Positions 7,854-17,413 of a stretch of 34,668 nt of DNA are shown here, piece after piece; within the stretch, counting starts at the first letter, position 1, and each line of letters begins with the position of its first letter. Where the stretch lies: positions 1-34,668 of the forward strand of contig CAMNIW010000002.1 of assembly GCA_946540675.1 (NCBI GenBank), given 5' to 3'. A model generated the notes under the pieces. That model did no database searches. It was given only the letters and a program-made list of their open reading frames with translations, and was not told where the DNA came from. This stretch comes from an uncultured Clostridia bacterium (GTDB lineage Bacteria > Bacillota > Clostridia > Christensenellales > Borkfalkiaceae). The translations under genes and the position numbers were made by a program.

Positions 7854-9068
7854 TCAGTCTAATGCGCGCGTGCCGAATTTACGGACGTTTGCGACGAATA
7901 CGTTTTCTTTGCCGAAAAGCGAAGACATATTCTTTACGTATTCTTCCTTTTCTCCGTCGCCTACGATAGCGAGAACGGATCCCGCGAAGCCGCCGCCGTG
8001 CACTCTCACCGCGCCGTCTTTTATTATGCGACGGGAAATCTCTATGCCGAGTATCACGGGTTGACTTTCGTCGGCGGGAACGGCGCAGTTCTGCAGTTTG
8101 TCAAGGCTTGACGTCCCCGACTCGTTGACCGCTTTAAGGAAAGTTTTCGCGTCCCCCGCATCCAGCGCTTTCGCCGCCGCGTCCACGCGCTCGTTCTCTT
8201 CGAAGAAGTGCAGAGCGCGGAGTATCGCCCGTCCGCTGAATTTATGTCTGAGAGCGGGAAGACTGTCGAAAAAGTCGCCGTAATCGACTTCGCGAAGGAC
8301 TTTTTTGCCGAAGTACTCCGCGACGCTCTCCATCTCGGAGCGTATCGCGGCGTAGTGCGCCGTAAGAGACGCGTGGTCTCCGCCCGTGTTGGTTATCACG
8401 AGCGAATATCCGCTTATCATCGGGAATTTGTCTATCGTCGGGTCTTTCGGGTCTTTGAAATCGAGTTTGGAAAGGGAGCCTATCGCGATCCCGCTTTGGT
8501 CGAGAAGACCGCAGGGTTTCCCGAAATAGACGTTTTCGGCGTACTGCGAAACGATCGCCTTTTCTACGGCGGTCATCTTTCCGCCGAGATAAAGCGAGTT
8601 GAATATCTCGGCTATAAGCACTTCGAAAGCCGCCGAAGAAGACACGCCCGCGCCCTTGAAGACGTCAGAAGTCATATAGGCGGTAAATCCGCCGAGTTCG
8701 CCGTACTTTTCGGTAAGTTTTGCAGCGACTCCGCGCGTAAGCGCCGTCGACGTTCCCTTTTCCCGTTCTTTCGGGGCAAGGTCATTAAGAGATATTTCGA
8801 AAGGTTTGTACCCGACCGAACATATCTTTATTATCCCGTCGTCGCGCCTTTTTACCGCCGCGAGAATATCGCAGGAGATAGCCGCGACCAGCACTTTGCC
8901 GTGGTTGTGGTCGGTATGGTTGCCGAGTATTTCGGCGCGACCGGGGGAAGAAAACAGCCTTTCGGGAAGGCTCCCTTCGCCCGCGGCAAATTCGGCTTCG
9001 AGAGCCGCCGCGCGCCCTTCTATGTAGTTTTTGTCGAAAGAGTCGCCGTAAAAATCGCGAAGATCCAT
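7854..9068 (-). CDS. galK: galactokinase-family GHMP kinase
   Basis: GRAEILGNHTDHNHG signature, GHMP motif VFKGAGVSSSAAFEV, CGLLDQSGIAIG, C-terminal GGGFAGSVLAIV. Confidence 0.8.
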   Translation of the reverse strand: MDLRDFYGDSFDKNYIEGRAAALEAEFAAGEGSLPERLFSSPGRAEILGNHTDHNHGKVLVAAISCDILAAVKRRDDGIIKICSVGYKPFEISLNDLAPKEREKGTSTALTRGVAAKLTEKYGELGGFTAYMTSDVFKGAGVSSSAAFEVLIAEIFNSLYLGGKMTAVEKAIVSQYAENVYFGKPCGLLDQSGIAIGSLSKLDFKDPKDPTIDKFPMISGYSLVITNTGGDHASLTAHYAAIRSEMESVAEYFGKKVLREVDYGDFFDSLPALRHKFSGRAILRALHFFEENERVDAAAKALDAGDAKTFLKAVNESGTSSLDKLQNCAVPADESQPVILGIEISRRIIKDGAVRVHGGGFAGSVLAIVGDGEKEEYVKNMSSLFGKENVFVANVRKFGTRALD

Positions 9069-9177
9069 AATCCACCGTTTGTTTTCAGATTTGATGAAAT
9101 TATAGCATTACGGAGAAAAAATGTAAAGTTTTATTCGTATATCGCTCAAAAAGTTTTGTCAAAGCGGGAAAAAACGA

Positions 9178-9206
9178 TTGCAAAATTGTATATTATATGT
9201 TAGAAT
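9178..9206 (+). promoter_or_regulatory. sigma-A-like promoter upstream of rpsB
   Basis: TTGCAA, 17-nt spacer, TAGAAT; followed by a leader of about 115 nt. Confidence 0.6.
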
Positions 9207-9328
9207 ATTATGGCTATAAAATTCACACTCGGGCTTTGCGTCCGTTCGTGCCTTTCAAAAAAATTCAGTCGGAAAGGTAAAGGTCGCGTAAAAAAAGAGT
9301 TCGGGGAGGAATAACGGAGGAAATTATT

Positions 9329-10141
9329 ATGGCAGTAACATCTATGAAACAACTTCTCGAAGCGGGCGTCCACTTCGGGCACCAGACCAGAAGATGGAAC
9401 CCCAAGATGAAGAAGTACATCTACGGCGAAAGAAACGGTATTCACATCATCGACCTTCAGATCACGGTCGACCTTGTGGAAAAAGCTTACGACTTCGTCG
9501 TCGATCAGGTAAAAGAAGGCAAGACCGTTCTTTTCGTGGGGACCAAGAAGCAGGCTCAGGAAGCCATTCAGCAAGAAGCCGAGAGATGCGGTATGTACTA
9601 CGTCAATTCGAGATGGCTCGGCGGTACGCTCACCAACTTCAAGACCATCAGGACGAGAATAGACAGACTCAACAAACTCGACAATATGGAAAAGACGGGC
9701 GAGTTCGACCTTCTTCCCAAAAAAGAAGTTCTCGGACTTAAAGCCGAAAGGGATAAACTCCTTTACAATCTCGGCGGAATAAGGGAAATGAAAGGTCTTC
9801 CCGGCATTATGTTCGTAGTCGATCCCAACACCGAAGCCAACGCCGTCAAGGAAGCGAGAAAACTCAATATTCCCGTCGTCGCGATAACCGACACCAACTG
9901 CGATCCCGATCTCGTGGACTACGTAATATCGGGTAACGACGACGCTATAAGAGCGGTAAAACTCATCGCTTCGATAATAGCGGACGCCGTAATAGAAGCC
10001 AAACAGGGCGAAGACGCCGTAAGACGTAACGTCGTGGACGAAGAAGTCGAAGCCGAAGCCGAGACCGAAACCGTCGAAGCGCCCGTAGAAGAAGTGACCG
10101 AAGCGCCCGCCGAAGAAGCGACCGCGGAAGTTCAGGAATAA
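9329..10141 (+). CDS. rpsB: 30S ribosomal protein S2
   Basis: [38 protein letters not shown]...; strong RBS. Confidence 0.97.
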   Translation: MAVTSMKQLLEAGVHFGHQTRRWNPKMKKYIYGERNGIHIIDLQITVDLVEKAYDFVVDQVKEGKTVLFVGTKKQAQEAIQQEAERCGMYYVNSRWLGGTLTNFKTIRTRIDRLNKLDNMEKTGEFDLLPKKEVLGLKAERDKLLYNLGGIREMKGLPGIMFVVDPNTEANAVKEARKLNIPVVAITDTNCDPDLVDYVISGNDDAIRAVKLIASIIADAVIEAKQGEDAVRRNVVDEEVEAEAETETVEAPVEEVTEAPAEEATAEVQE

Positions 10142-10161
10142 TTTAATCAAGGAGAGAAACT

Positions 10162-10821
10162 ATGAATTTTACCGCACAGGACGTCAAGACGCTCCGTGAG
10201 AGAACGGGCGCCGGAATGATGGATTGCAAAAACGCTCTCGTCGAAATGGACGGAGATATGGAAAAGGCTATCGACTATCTCAGGGAAAAAGGCATCGCAA
10301 AGGCCGCTAAAAAGGCGGGCAGGATCGCCGCGGAAGGCATAGTCGACAGTTATATACACATGGGCGGAAGAGTCGGCGTTCTTCTCGAAGTGAACTGCGA
10401 GACCGATTTCGTCGCGAAGGGCGATATGTTCAAGGCTTTGGTACACGACATAGCGCTTCAGATAGCGGCGGCCAATCCCCAGTACGTAAGACCCGAAGAA
10501 GTTCCCGAAGAAGTTATCGAGAAAGAGAAGGCTATTCTCCGCGCGCAGGCTCTCGAAGAAGGCAAGCCCGAAAAGATAGTCGACAAGATGGTAGAAGGAA
10601 GAATCAAGACTTTCTACGAAGATAACTGTCTTTTGTGTCAGAAATTCGTAAAGGATCCTTCCAAGACCATAGATCAGGTCGTCATCGAAGCCACGGCTCA
10701 GATAGGCGAAAAGATCTCCGTCAGAAGATTCGTCCGTTACGAAATGGGCGAAGGACTTCAGAAGAAAGAAGAAGATCTCGCCGCGGAAGTAGAAGCGCAA
10801 GTCGCAGCAATGAAGAAGTAA
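10162..10821 (+). CDS. tsf: elongation factor Ts
   Basis: [37 protein letters not shown]. Confidence 0.97.
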   Translation: MNFTAQDVKTLRERTGAGMMDCKNALVEMDGDMEKAIDYLREKGIAKAAKKAGRIAAEGIVDSYIHMGGRVGVLLEVNCETDFVAKGDMFKALVHDIALQIAAANPQYVRPEEVPEEVIEKEKAILRAQALEEGKPEKIVDKMVEGRIKTFYEDNCLLCQKFVKDPSKTIDQVVIEATAQIGEKISVRRFVRYEMGEGLQKKEEDLAAEVEAQVAAMKK

Positions 10822-10835
10822 TTTTAGCGTTTCGT

Positions 10836-10867
10836 GGGGGAGTTAAATCAAAACTCCCCCTTTTTTA
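10836..10867 (+). terminator. intrinsic terminator after tsf
   Basis: gggggagtt...aactccccc followed by tttttta. Confidence 0.85.
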
Positions 10868-10902
10868 TAAATCGGCGAAGCCGTAAAAACGGGGGTATTC
10901 CT

Positions 10903-11613
10903 ATGGCGTACAAATACAAGAGATTGCTGTTGAAAATCAGCGGAGAAGCCTTGGCGGGCGACAAGAAACACGGATTCGACGCGAACGCGCTGTCCTGCGT
11001 GGCGGGGCAGATCGCCGAACTCTCCGAAGCGGGGGTCGAGATAGGCATAGTCGTCGGCGGCGGAAACTTCTGGCGCGGAAGAGAAGGCGACGAGATGGAT
11101 AAGACCACCGCGGACTATATGGGAATGCTCGCCACGATAATCAACGCGCTCGCGGTGGCGGACGCGCTCGAAAGAAAAGGCGTCGAAGCGAGAGTGATGA
11201 CCGCCCTTTCGGTATCGGGCGTCGGCGAAGAGTTTAACTGCAAGGCGGCTAAAAGGTATTTGTCTGAAGGCAAAGTCGTGGTGTTCGGCGGCGGCACGGG
11301 CAGTCCGTGTTTCTCGACGGACACGGGTGCGTCGCTCCGCGCGGTGGAGATAGACGCGGAAGTCCTTCTTCTCGCCAAAAACATAGACGGCATTTACGAT
11401 TCCGATCCGAAGACAAACCCGAACGCCGAAAAGTACGATTCGCTCACTTACGACGAATACGTCGAAAAGGGGCTCAAAGCGATGGATACGTCGGCGGTCG
11501 TGATGTGCAAGGAAAACGGACTTAAAATACACGCTTTCGGACTTTCGGGCAAGGACTCGATAGTAAAGGCCGTCACGGGCGACGGAGAAGGCACGGTAAT
11601 TTACGGGAAATAA
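10903..11613 (+). CDS. pyrH: UMP kinase
   Basis: MAYKYKRLLLKISGEALAG...; the tracked start at 10834 overlaps the terminator, ATG 10903 preferred. Confidence 0.95.
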   Translation: MAYKYKRLLLKISGEALAGDKKHGFDANALSCVAGQIAELSEAGVEIGIVVGGGNFWRGREGDEMDKTTADYMGMLATIINALAVADALERKGVEARVMTALSVSGVGEEFNCKAAKRYLSEGKVVVFGGGTGSPCFSTDTGASLRAVEIDAEVLLLAKNIDGIYDSDPKTNPNAEKYDSLTYDEYVEKGLKAMDTSAVVMCKENGLKIHAFGLSGKDSIVKAVTGDGEGTVIYGK

Positions 11614-11628
11614 TTTTTTCGAAAAGCC

Positions 11629-11657
11629 TTGTGCGGACGGACGCAATAATATATAAT
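11629..11657 (+). promoter_or_regulatory. sigma-A-like promoter upstream of frr
   Basis: TTGTGC, 17-nt spacer, TATAAT. Confidence 0.55.
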
Positions 11658-11684
11658 TGAGTATATAAACAAGGAGGAACAATT

Positions 11685-12260
11685 ATGGCACTCGATCAGG
11701 AAAAAGTTGAAACGATAATAATGGACGCCGAAGAGAAATTCGAAAAGACGTTGTCCGTTTTCAGAGAAGATATTATGCAGATGAGAGCGGGCAGGGCGAA
11801 TCCGCACGTTCTCGACAAGGTAAAAGTGGACTACTACGGCACGCCGTCGCCGATAAATCAGGTCGGCAATATATCCGTTCAGGACGGGCAGAGCCTTGTT
11901 ATTTCCCCGTGGGATAAATCTCTTCTGAAAGCGGTGGAAAAGGCTATTCTGGTATCCAATATCGGCATAACTCCCACCAACGACGGAAACGTCATAAGGC
12001 TGGTTTTCCCCACTCTTACCGAAGAGAGAAGAAAAGAGATAGTAAAACAGGTCAAGAAGATGGGCGAAGACGCGAAAGTCGCCGTGAGAAACGTAAGGAG
12101 AGATTGTCTCGATTCTCTTAAAAAGATGAACAAGAACAAAGAGATGACCGACGACGAATACGCTAATTACGAGACCGATATCGAAAAGACCGTCAACAAG
12201 ACCGTTGAATCGATAGACAAACTCACTCAGGAAAAAGAAAAGGAGATCCTTACCATATAA
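11685..12260 (+). CDS. frr: ribosome recycling factor
   Basis: MRAGRANPHVLDKVKVDYYGTPSPINQVGNISV. Confidence 0.97.
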   Translation: MALDQEKVETIIMDAEEKFEKTLSVFREDIMQMRAGRANPHVLDKVKVDYYGTPSPINQVGNISVQDGQSLVISPWDKSLLKAVEKAILVSNIGITPTNDGNVIRLVFPTLTEERRKEIVKQVKKMGEDAKVAVRNVRRDCLDSLKKMNKNKEMTDDEYANYETDIEKTVNKTVESIDKLTQEKEKEILTI

Positions 12261-12955
12261 TGGATAAGGAAGTCGCGGCCATGCCCCGTCACGTCGGCTT
12301 TATAATGGACGGCAACGGCAGGTGGGCGCAAAGACGCAACAGAAAAAGGACTTTCGGTCATAAAAAGGGCGCGGAAGTCATAGAAGAAGTAGTAAACGAG
12401 TGTTTTCTCGAAGGCGTCGAAGTCGTAAGTCTTTTCGCTTTTTCGACCGAGAATATGTCGCGGCCGCAGGAAGAGAAAGACAGGATATTCGACCTTTTGG
12501 GCAAGTTTTTGAAAAAGTATTCCAAAAAACTCGTCGAAGAAAAGATACGCTTGATCGTTTCGGGCGACCTTTCGCCCCTTCCGCAAAATCTCGCGGGGGA
12601 GTGTGCTTTACAAATGGCGAAAACGGCGGGTTTTTCGGAAAAAACGCTCAATATAGCGATAAACTACGGCGCAAAAGCAGAGATAACGGCGGCGGTCAAT
12701 TCCCTTATAAGAGAAGGCAAAACCGAAGTTACCGAAGAAGATATAGAAGGACGGCTTTACACGGGCGGGCTTCCGCCGGTAGACCTTGTGGTCAGGACGA
12801 GCGGCGAACAAAGACTGAGCAATTTTATGCTTTGGCAATGTGCGTATGCGGAACTGTATTTCACGGACGTGTTGTGGCCGGACTTCCACAAAGAAGAAGT
12901 AAAAAACGCGCTTGTCTGGTACGGTACGAGAAAACGCCGTTTCGGCGGAGTATAA
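12260..12955 (+). CDS. uppS: isoprenyl transferase (undecaprenyl diphosphate synthase)
   Basis: PRHVGFIMDGNGRWAQRR; DLVVRTSGEQRLSNFMLWQCAYAELYF. Confidence 0.96.
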   Translation: MDKEVAAMPRHVGFIMDGNGRWAQRRNRKRTFGHKKGAEVIEEVVNECFLEGVEVVSLFAFSTENMSRPQEEKDRIFDLLGKFLKKYSKKLVEEKIRLIVSGDLSPLPQNLAGECALQMAKTAGFSEKTLNIAINYGAKAEITAAVNSLIREGKTEVTEEDIEGRLYTGGLPPVDLVVRTSGEQRLSNFMLWQCAYAELYFTDVLWPDFHKEEVKNALVWYGTRKRRFGGV

Positions 12956-12998
12956 GCGGTATTTGCCGCTTTTCTCTTTTCGGCGCGCGGAGAGATAT

Positions 12999-13889
12999 AT
13001 GAAGAAAAGACTTATAACGGGTATAGCGATACTGATATGGATCGTCGCGGTGTTCCTGTTGAAATTTTATTTGCAGGCCGAAGTGCTCGGCAGGAAGGCG
13101 GGATCGCTGATATTCGATTTCTGTCTTATGATAATTGCCGTGATCGGTGCATACGAAATGACTCGGGCGCTCGGGGATAAGATGATAAAAACGGAAAAAG
13201 TACTCGCCGTTTTGTTTCCGATAGCCGTTATGCCGCTCGCTTCGCTTATTGGTATGCAGGCAACCGTAATCGCAATGCTCGTCGCGGCGGTCGTCACGCT
13301 CTCCCTTTTCGTTGTCCGATACAGCGTCGCCACGATAGAAGGAATAGCGTATACTTTTCTCATATTTTGCTATCCGACGATAATACTTGCCCTTCTCGTA
13401 GCGGTCAACCACATCGAGATGTTCACAAACGGCAAGATAGACAGTTTTGCCCCCCTTCTCACGACTTTCGTCGTGTCGCCGCTCGCGGACGTGTTCGCGT
13501 ATACGGTCGGGAGCATAGTAAAGGGCAAAAAACTTTGCCCCGCGATAAGCCCAAACAAGACGGTCAGCGGCGCGATAGGCGGACTTATCGGCGGAACGCT
13601 CGGCGGTATAATCGCCTATTTCGTTCCTTGGCTTCTCGGCGCAAAAGTGCATTATTTCAGCAACATAGGCTTTGACCTGCTCTTATTCGGCGGTCTCGGG
13701 TTCGTGTGTTCGGTGCTTACCGAATTCGGCGACCTTGTGGAGAGCGCGATAAAGAGAAAACTCGGCATAAAGGATATGGGCAATATTCTCCCCGGGCACG
13801 GCGGAATGATGGACAGGATAGACGGACTTTTGTTCGCGTCGCCGCTTATGGTCATAGTGTTTTGCGTGATTTTGCCCCTTGCTTTATAA
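12999..13889 (+). CDS. cdsA: phosphatidate cytidylyltransferase
   Basis: Multi-TM with C-terminal DFGDLVESAIKRKLGIKDMGNILPGHGGMMDRIDGL signature (LTEFGDL here); ATG 12999 after AGAGATAT. Confidence 0.94.
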   Translation: MKKRLITGIAILIWIVAVFLLKFYLQAEVLGRKAGSLIFDFCLMIIAVIGAYEMTRALGDKMIKTEKVLAVLFPIAVMPLASLIGMQATVIAMLVAAVVTLSLFVVRYSVATIEGIAYTFLIFCYPTIILALLVAVNHIEMFTNGKIDSFAPLLTTFVVSPLADVFAYTVGSIVKGKKLCPAISPNKTVSGAIGGLIGGTLGGIIAYFVPWLLGAKVHYFSNIGFDLLLFGGLGFVCSVLTEFGDLVESAIKRKLGIKDMGNILPGHGGMMDRIDGLLFASPLMVIVFCVILPLAL

Positions 13890-13919
13890 TAATACGTCGG
13901 GATAAAGAATATAATAAGT

Positions 13920-13949
13920 AGAGAATGAAAGGTATTCATTCTCTATTTT
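13920..13949 (+). terminator. candidate intrinsic terminator between cdsA and dxr
   Basis: agagaatgaa...ttcattctct followed by attttt. Confidence 0.65.
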
Positions 13950-13961
13950 TACAGGTGAAGT

Positions 13962-15098
13962 ATGATAAAGATAGCCTTGCTCGGAAGTACGGGTTCGATA
14001 GGAAGACAGGTCCTTAAAACGGTCGACAGATACCCCGACCGCTTTAAGGTCGTTTCGCTCGCCTGCGAAAAAAACGCCGAACTCCTTTCAGGGCAAATAA
14101 ACAGATACCGTCCTGAAACGGCGTGTATAAAAGACTCGGAAAAGGCTTATAAAATAAGGGAGATACCCAAGGAAACGACGCTTTACACGGGCGAAAACGC
14201 CTATCTCCACGCGATAAGTGAAGACGCGGATATAGTCTTTGTCGCGGTGTCGGGTTTTGCGGGGCTCGCGCCTACGCTCCGCGCGATAGAGATGAAAAAG
14301 AACGTCGCTCTCGCGAATAAGGAGTCGCTCGTCGCGGGCGGAGAGATCGTTATGAGCCTTGCCGAGAAAAACGGGGTAAAGATAATCCCCGTCGACAGCG
14401 AACACTCCGCGATATTCCGTTGCCTTAATTACGATTTCAAGGCGAAGTTCCGTCGGCTTATAATAACGGCGTCGGGCGGCGCTTTCAGGGATCTTACCAA
14501 AGCCGAGACGGCGAAGAAAACGGCGGCGGAAGCCCTTAAACACCCTAACTGGAATATGGGCAAAAAGATAACGATAGACTGCGCCACGCTCGCCAACAAG
14601 GGACTGGAAGTCATAGAAGCGTGCAGGCTGTATAACGCTCCGCTTGCCAAGGTAAAAGCGGTTATGCACCCCGAATCGATAGTTCACTCCATGGTGGAGT
14701 TCGACGACGGCGCGGTTATGGCGCAACTCGGCTATCCGTCTATGGAAGTGCCCATACAACTCGCTCTTACTTACCCCGAAACGGCGGAAACTGACGTTCC
14801 GCGGCTCGATTTTTCCGCGATGACTCTCAATTTCGGGGAGATAGATACGGACAAATATCCGTGCTTTTCGCTCGCCTTGAAGGCTTTTGAAGCGGGGGAC
14901 AATTACCCTTGCGCGATGAGTGCGGCAAACGAAGCGGCGGTAGGGCTCTATCTCGAAGACAAGATAGGCTTTTACGATATAGCCGCCGCTATAGAATACG
15001 TTCTCGGCAAGGTCGAAAGGCTTAAAGCGACCGAAGAAAATCTCGGTTACACAGACTTTGCGGCAAGGGCGGCGGTATACCAAAAATTCGGGAGATAA
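13962..15098 (+). CDS. dxr: 1-deoxy-D-xylulose 5-phosphate reductoisomerase
   Basis: GSTGSIGRQVLKTVDRYPDRFKV; PVDSEHSAIFRCL; MHPESIVHSMVEF. Confidence 0.96.
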   Translation: MIKIALLGSTGSIGRQVLKTVDRYPDRFKVVSLACEKNAELLSGQINRYRPETACIKDSEKAYKIREIPKETTLYTGENAYLHAISEDADIVFVAVSGFAGLAPTLRAIEMKKNVALANKESLVAGGEIVMSLAEKNGVKIIPVDSEHSAIFRCLNYDFKAKFRRLIITASGGAFRDLTKAETAKKTAAEALKHPNWNMGKKITIDCATLANKGLEVIEACRLYNAPLAKVKAVMHPESIVHSMVEFDDGAVMAQLGYPSMEVPIQLALTYPETAETDVPRLDFSAMTLNFGEIDTDKYPCFSLALKAFEAGDNYPCAMSAANEAAVGLYLEDKIGFYDIAAAIEYVLGKVERLKATEENLGYTDFAARAAVYQKFGR

Positions 15099-15100
15099 AA

Positions 15101-16489
15101 TTGGAACTTTCAATGCTTCTCGGTTTTTCTTCGGTGATGAAGACCGTAGGTAACGTTCTTCTCGCGGTGCTTATCCTGCTCGCGATGATAACGGTACACG
15201 AATTCGGTCATTATATCGTCGGAAAACTGTTAAAATTCAAAATAAACGAGTTCGCCATAGGTATGGGACCCGCGCTTTTCAAGCGCAAGAGTAAAAACGG
15301 AGAGATATTTTCCGTCCGTCTTTTTCCGCTCGGCGGTTATTGCGCTTTCGAAGGCGAAGACGAAGAAAATCCGAGCGAAAACGCGTTCAATAATAAAAAG
15401 CCCTGGCAAAGGATACTCGTACTGCTCGCCGGCGCGACGATGAATTATCTGCTCGCGCTTGCCGTGATATTTATGTCTTTCGGGATATACGGTCAGGCCC
15501 TTATCGGGGTAAAGTACGTCGCTTACGATCCGGTCTACGCCGAACAAAGTCTTCAAAACGGCGACAGCATACTGTCGGTGACGGTCGGCGGCAAAAAGAC
15601 CAACGTCTATCTTACGACAGACCTTATCAACGCTTTGAACGGGAGAAAGGCGGGCGACGAAGCGTCCGTGGAAGTGCTTCGCGGCGGCAAGGCGGAAAAG
15701 GTTACGGTAAAACTCCGCAAAGACGTAAACTGCGGCAGTATGACCGAATCGGACAAGGTTTTCGACGCGCTCGGTTTCGGCTCGGCTTTTATGCTCGAAA
15801 CGAACGGCAAGACGTTTGAAAACGGCGACTATCTTCTCAAAGCGGCAAACGGAGACAAGTACGAAGACGGGATATTCATAAATACCGAAGCCGACCTTTT
15901 ATCCGCGCTCGCGGATAAGACTTCGGGCGAAGAAGTCGGTTTCTGGCTGTCGAGAAAGGGCGAGAGAATAAAGGTCACGTCCGTTCTTTCCGACGAATGG
16001 ACGGCTGTCGATAAGACCGATTTTTCGGCGGTGTGCGCATATTTCGGCATAAAGTCCGCGGGGAATCGCGCCTTTTACACGATGACGTCGTACAGGAAAG
16101 TCGGATTTTTCAGGACGATAGCGCGCGGCTTCGAATATTCGGCAAAGATAGGCGGCACGATATTCCGCTCTCTCGGAGAACTTTTGACGGGTAAAATAGG
16201 CATAAGGTCGGTCGGCGGAACGATAACCACGATAGCGACGGCGTCAAAACTCGTCGGAATGGGTTTTGTATACGCTCTCGAAATAACGGCGTTTATCGGG
16301 GTAAATCTCGCGGTGTTCAACCTTTTGCCGATCCCTGCGCTCGACGGGTCGAGAATAGTCTTTTGCATAATAGAGTGGATAAGGAAAAAACCGGTAAACC
16401 GCAAGATAGAAGCGATAGTTCACGCGGTGGGGTTCGTTTTGATACTCGGTTTTGCGGTGCTTGTGGACGTGTTGCATTTATTTGCCTGA
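15101..16489 (+). CDS. rseP: site-2 protease-type zinc metalloprotease with PDZ domain (TTG start)
   Basis: TVHEFGHYIVGKLL (HExxH) and NLLPIPALDGSRIVF; canonical position after dxr. Confidence 0.92.
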   Translation: MELSMLLGFSSVMKTVGNVLLAVLILLAMITVHEFGHYIVGKLLKFKINEFAIGMGPALFKRKSKNGEIFSVRLFPLGGYCAFEGEDEENPSENAFNNKKPWQRILVLLAGATMNYLLALAVIFMSFGIYGQALIGVKYVAYDPVYAEQSLQNGDSILSVTVGGKKTNVYLTTDLINALNGRKAGDEASVEVLRGGKAEKVTVKLRKDVNCGSMTESDKVFDALGFGSAFMLETNGKTFENGDYLLKAANGDKYEDGIFINTEADLLSALADKTSGEEVGFWLSRKGERIKVTSVLSDEWTAVDKTDFSAVCAYFGIKSAGNRAFYTMTSYRKVGFFRTIARGFEYSAKIGGTIFRSLGELLTGKIGIRSVGGTITTIATASKLVGMGFVYALEITAFIGVNLAVFNLLPIPALDGSRIVFCIIEWIRKKPVNRKIEAIVHAVGFVLILGFAVLVDVLHLFA

Positions 16490-16522
16490 CGTCCGCCGTT
16501 TTCCTTTGTTTATTGATAAACA

Positions 16523-16607
16523 CAGCCCGCCGTGTTTCGCGGAAAGCGAAAACGGCGGGCTGAACTTTTGTTTTTGATTCGGACGCGGGATCTCTCCCGT
16601 TTTTATT
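16523..16607 (+). terminator. two tandem hairpins after rseP
   Basis: cagcccgccgtgtttcgc/gcgaaaacggcgggctg (16523-16562), then cggga-tctc-tcccg followed by tttttattttt. Confidence 0.7.
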
Positions 16608-16676
16608 TTTGCAAAGTGGCAAAAAATCTCTTCGACGCATAGTATATAATAACTTCCGTAAAAAGGGGGGATACTT

Positions 16677-16874
16677 ATGATAAGATGCGATTCGCTTATT
16701 CTCGGCGCGGTGATAGGCGCGGCGGCAATACTCGCTCTCACAAAAGAAAAGGCGGTAAGACCGCCTTACGATCCGCCGTTCCCTTCTCTTCCGCCTTGCG
16801 GTTGCGGAGAAGAGAAAAAGAGACCGAAACCGCCCAAGTGCGATTGCTATTACAGGTTATACGAAAGGTATTGA
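16677..16874 (+). CDS. small hypothetical membrane-anchored Pro/Cys-rich protein (65 aa)
   Basis: RBS-like aaggggggatactt before ATG; MIRCDSLILGAVIGAAAILALTKEK...PPCGCGEEKKRPKPPKCDCYYRLYERY; terminator just downstream. Confidence 0.65.
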   Translation: MIRCDSLILGAVIGAAAILALTKEKAVRPPYDPPFPSLPPCGCGEEKKRPKPPKCDCYYRLYERY

Positions 16875-16876
16875 AA

Positions 16877-16905
16877 GGGGTTGCCGCGTTCTCGCGGCAA
16901 CCCCC
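16877..16905. terminator. strong hairpin after the 65-aa gene
   Basis: ggggttgccgcg-ttct-cgcggcaacccc. Confidence 0.75.
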
Positions 16906-16929
16906 GAATTTTTATCCGATTTAGTCAAA

Positions 16930-17379
16930 TTATTCCGCTTGGGCGTTGTCGTTGACTTCCGCATTGCAATTACGGCTCTGATAGATAAGTCCGAATATTC
17001 CGCCGAGCACGGGGAATACGGTGGACGTGAGCGCGCCGAGCACTATGTTTATGATGTGCAATTTTTTGCTGCAGGTCCCCTCACTGAACGCTTTATACGC
17101 TTTCCCCGCGAATATTCTCAATACCAAGCCGGCGGCTATATAGATCAACGAGAAGATGATAAAGACTATGCCCATGGCGACGAGAACTTCACCTGTCAAA
17201 GCGACGGTTTCGCCGAAATTATCATAGGTCTGCCCGTTAAGCAAGGACGGATCGGCTATGGCGGCGACGCCCGAAGAGATCATAAATATTCCTGAGAATA
17301 TACATATAGCCATACAGACTATAAATATCGTGGAGAATATTTTTGCGAGTTTGTACATAATTTGGGTTGCTTTTTTCAT
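16930..17379 (-). CDS. uncharacterised multi-TM membrane protein (149 aa)
   Basis: Three or more hydrophobic helices; ATG preceded by an AAGGAGAGACATT-type RBS. Confidence 0.75.
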   Translation of the reverse strand: MKKATQIMYKLAKIFSTIFIVCMAICIFSGIFMISSGVAAIADPSLLNGQTYDNFGETVALTGEVLVAMGIVFIIFSLIYIAAGLVLRIFAGKAYKAFSEGTCSKKLHIINIVLGALTSTVFPVLGGIFGLIYQSRNCNAEVNDNAQAE

Positions 17380-17413
17380 AATGTCTCTCCTTTTTTATAA
17401 TTATATAATATAA

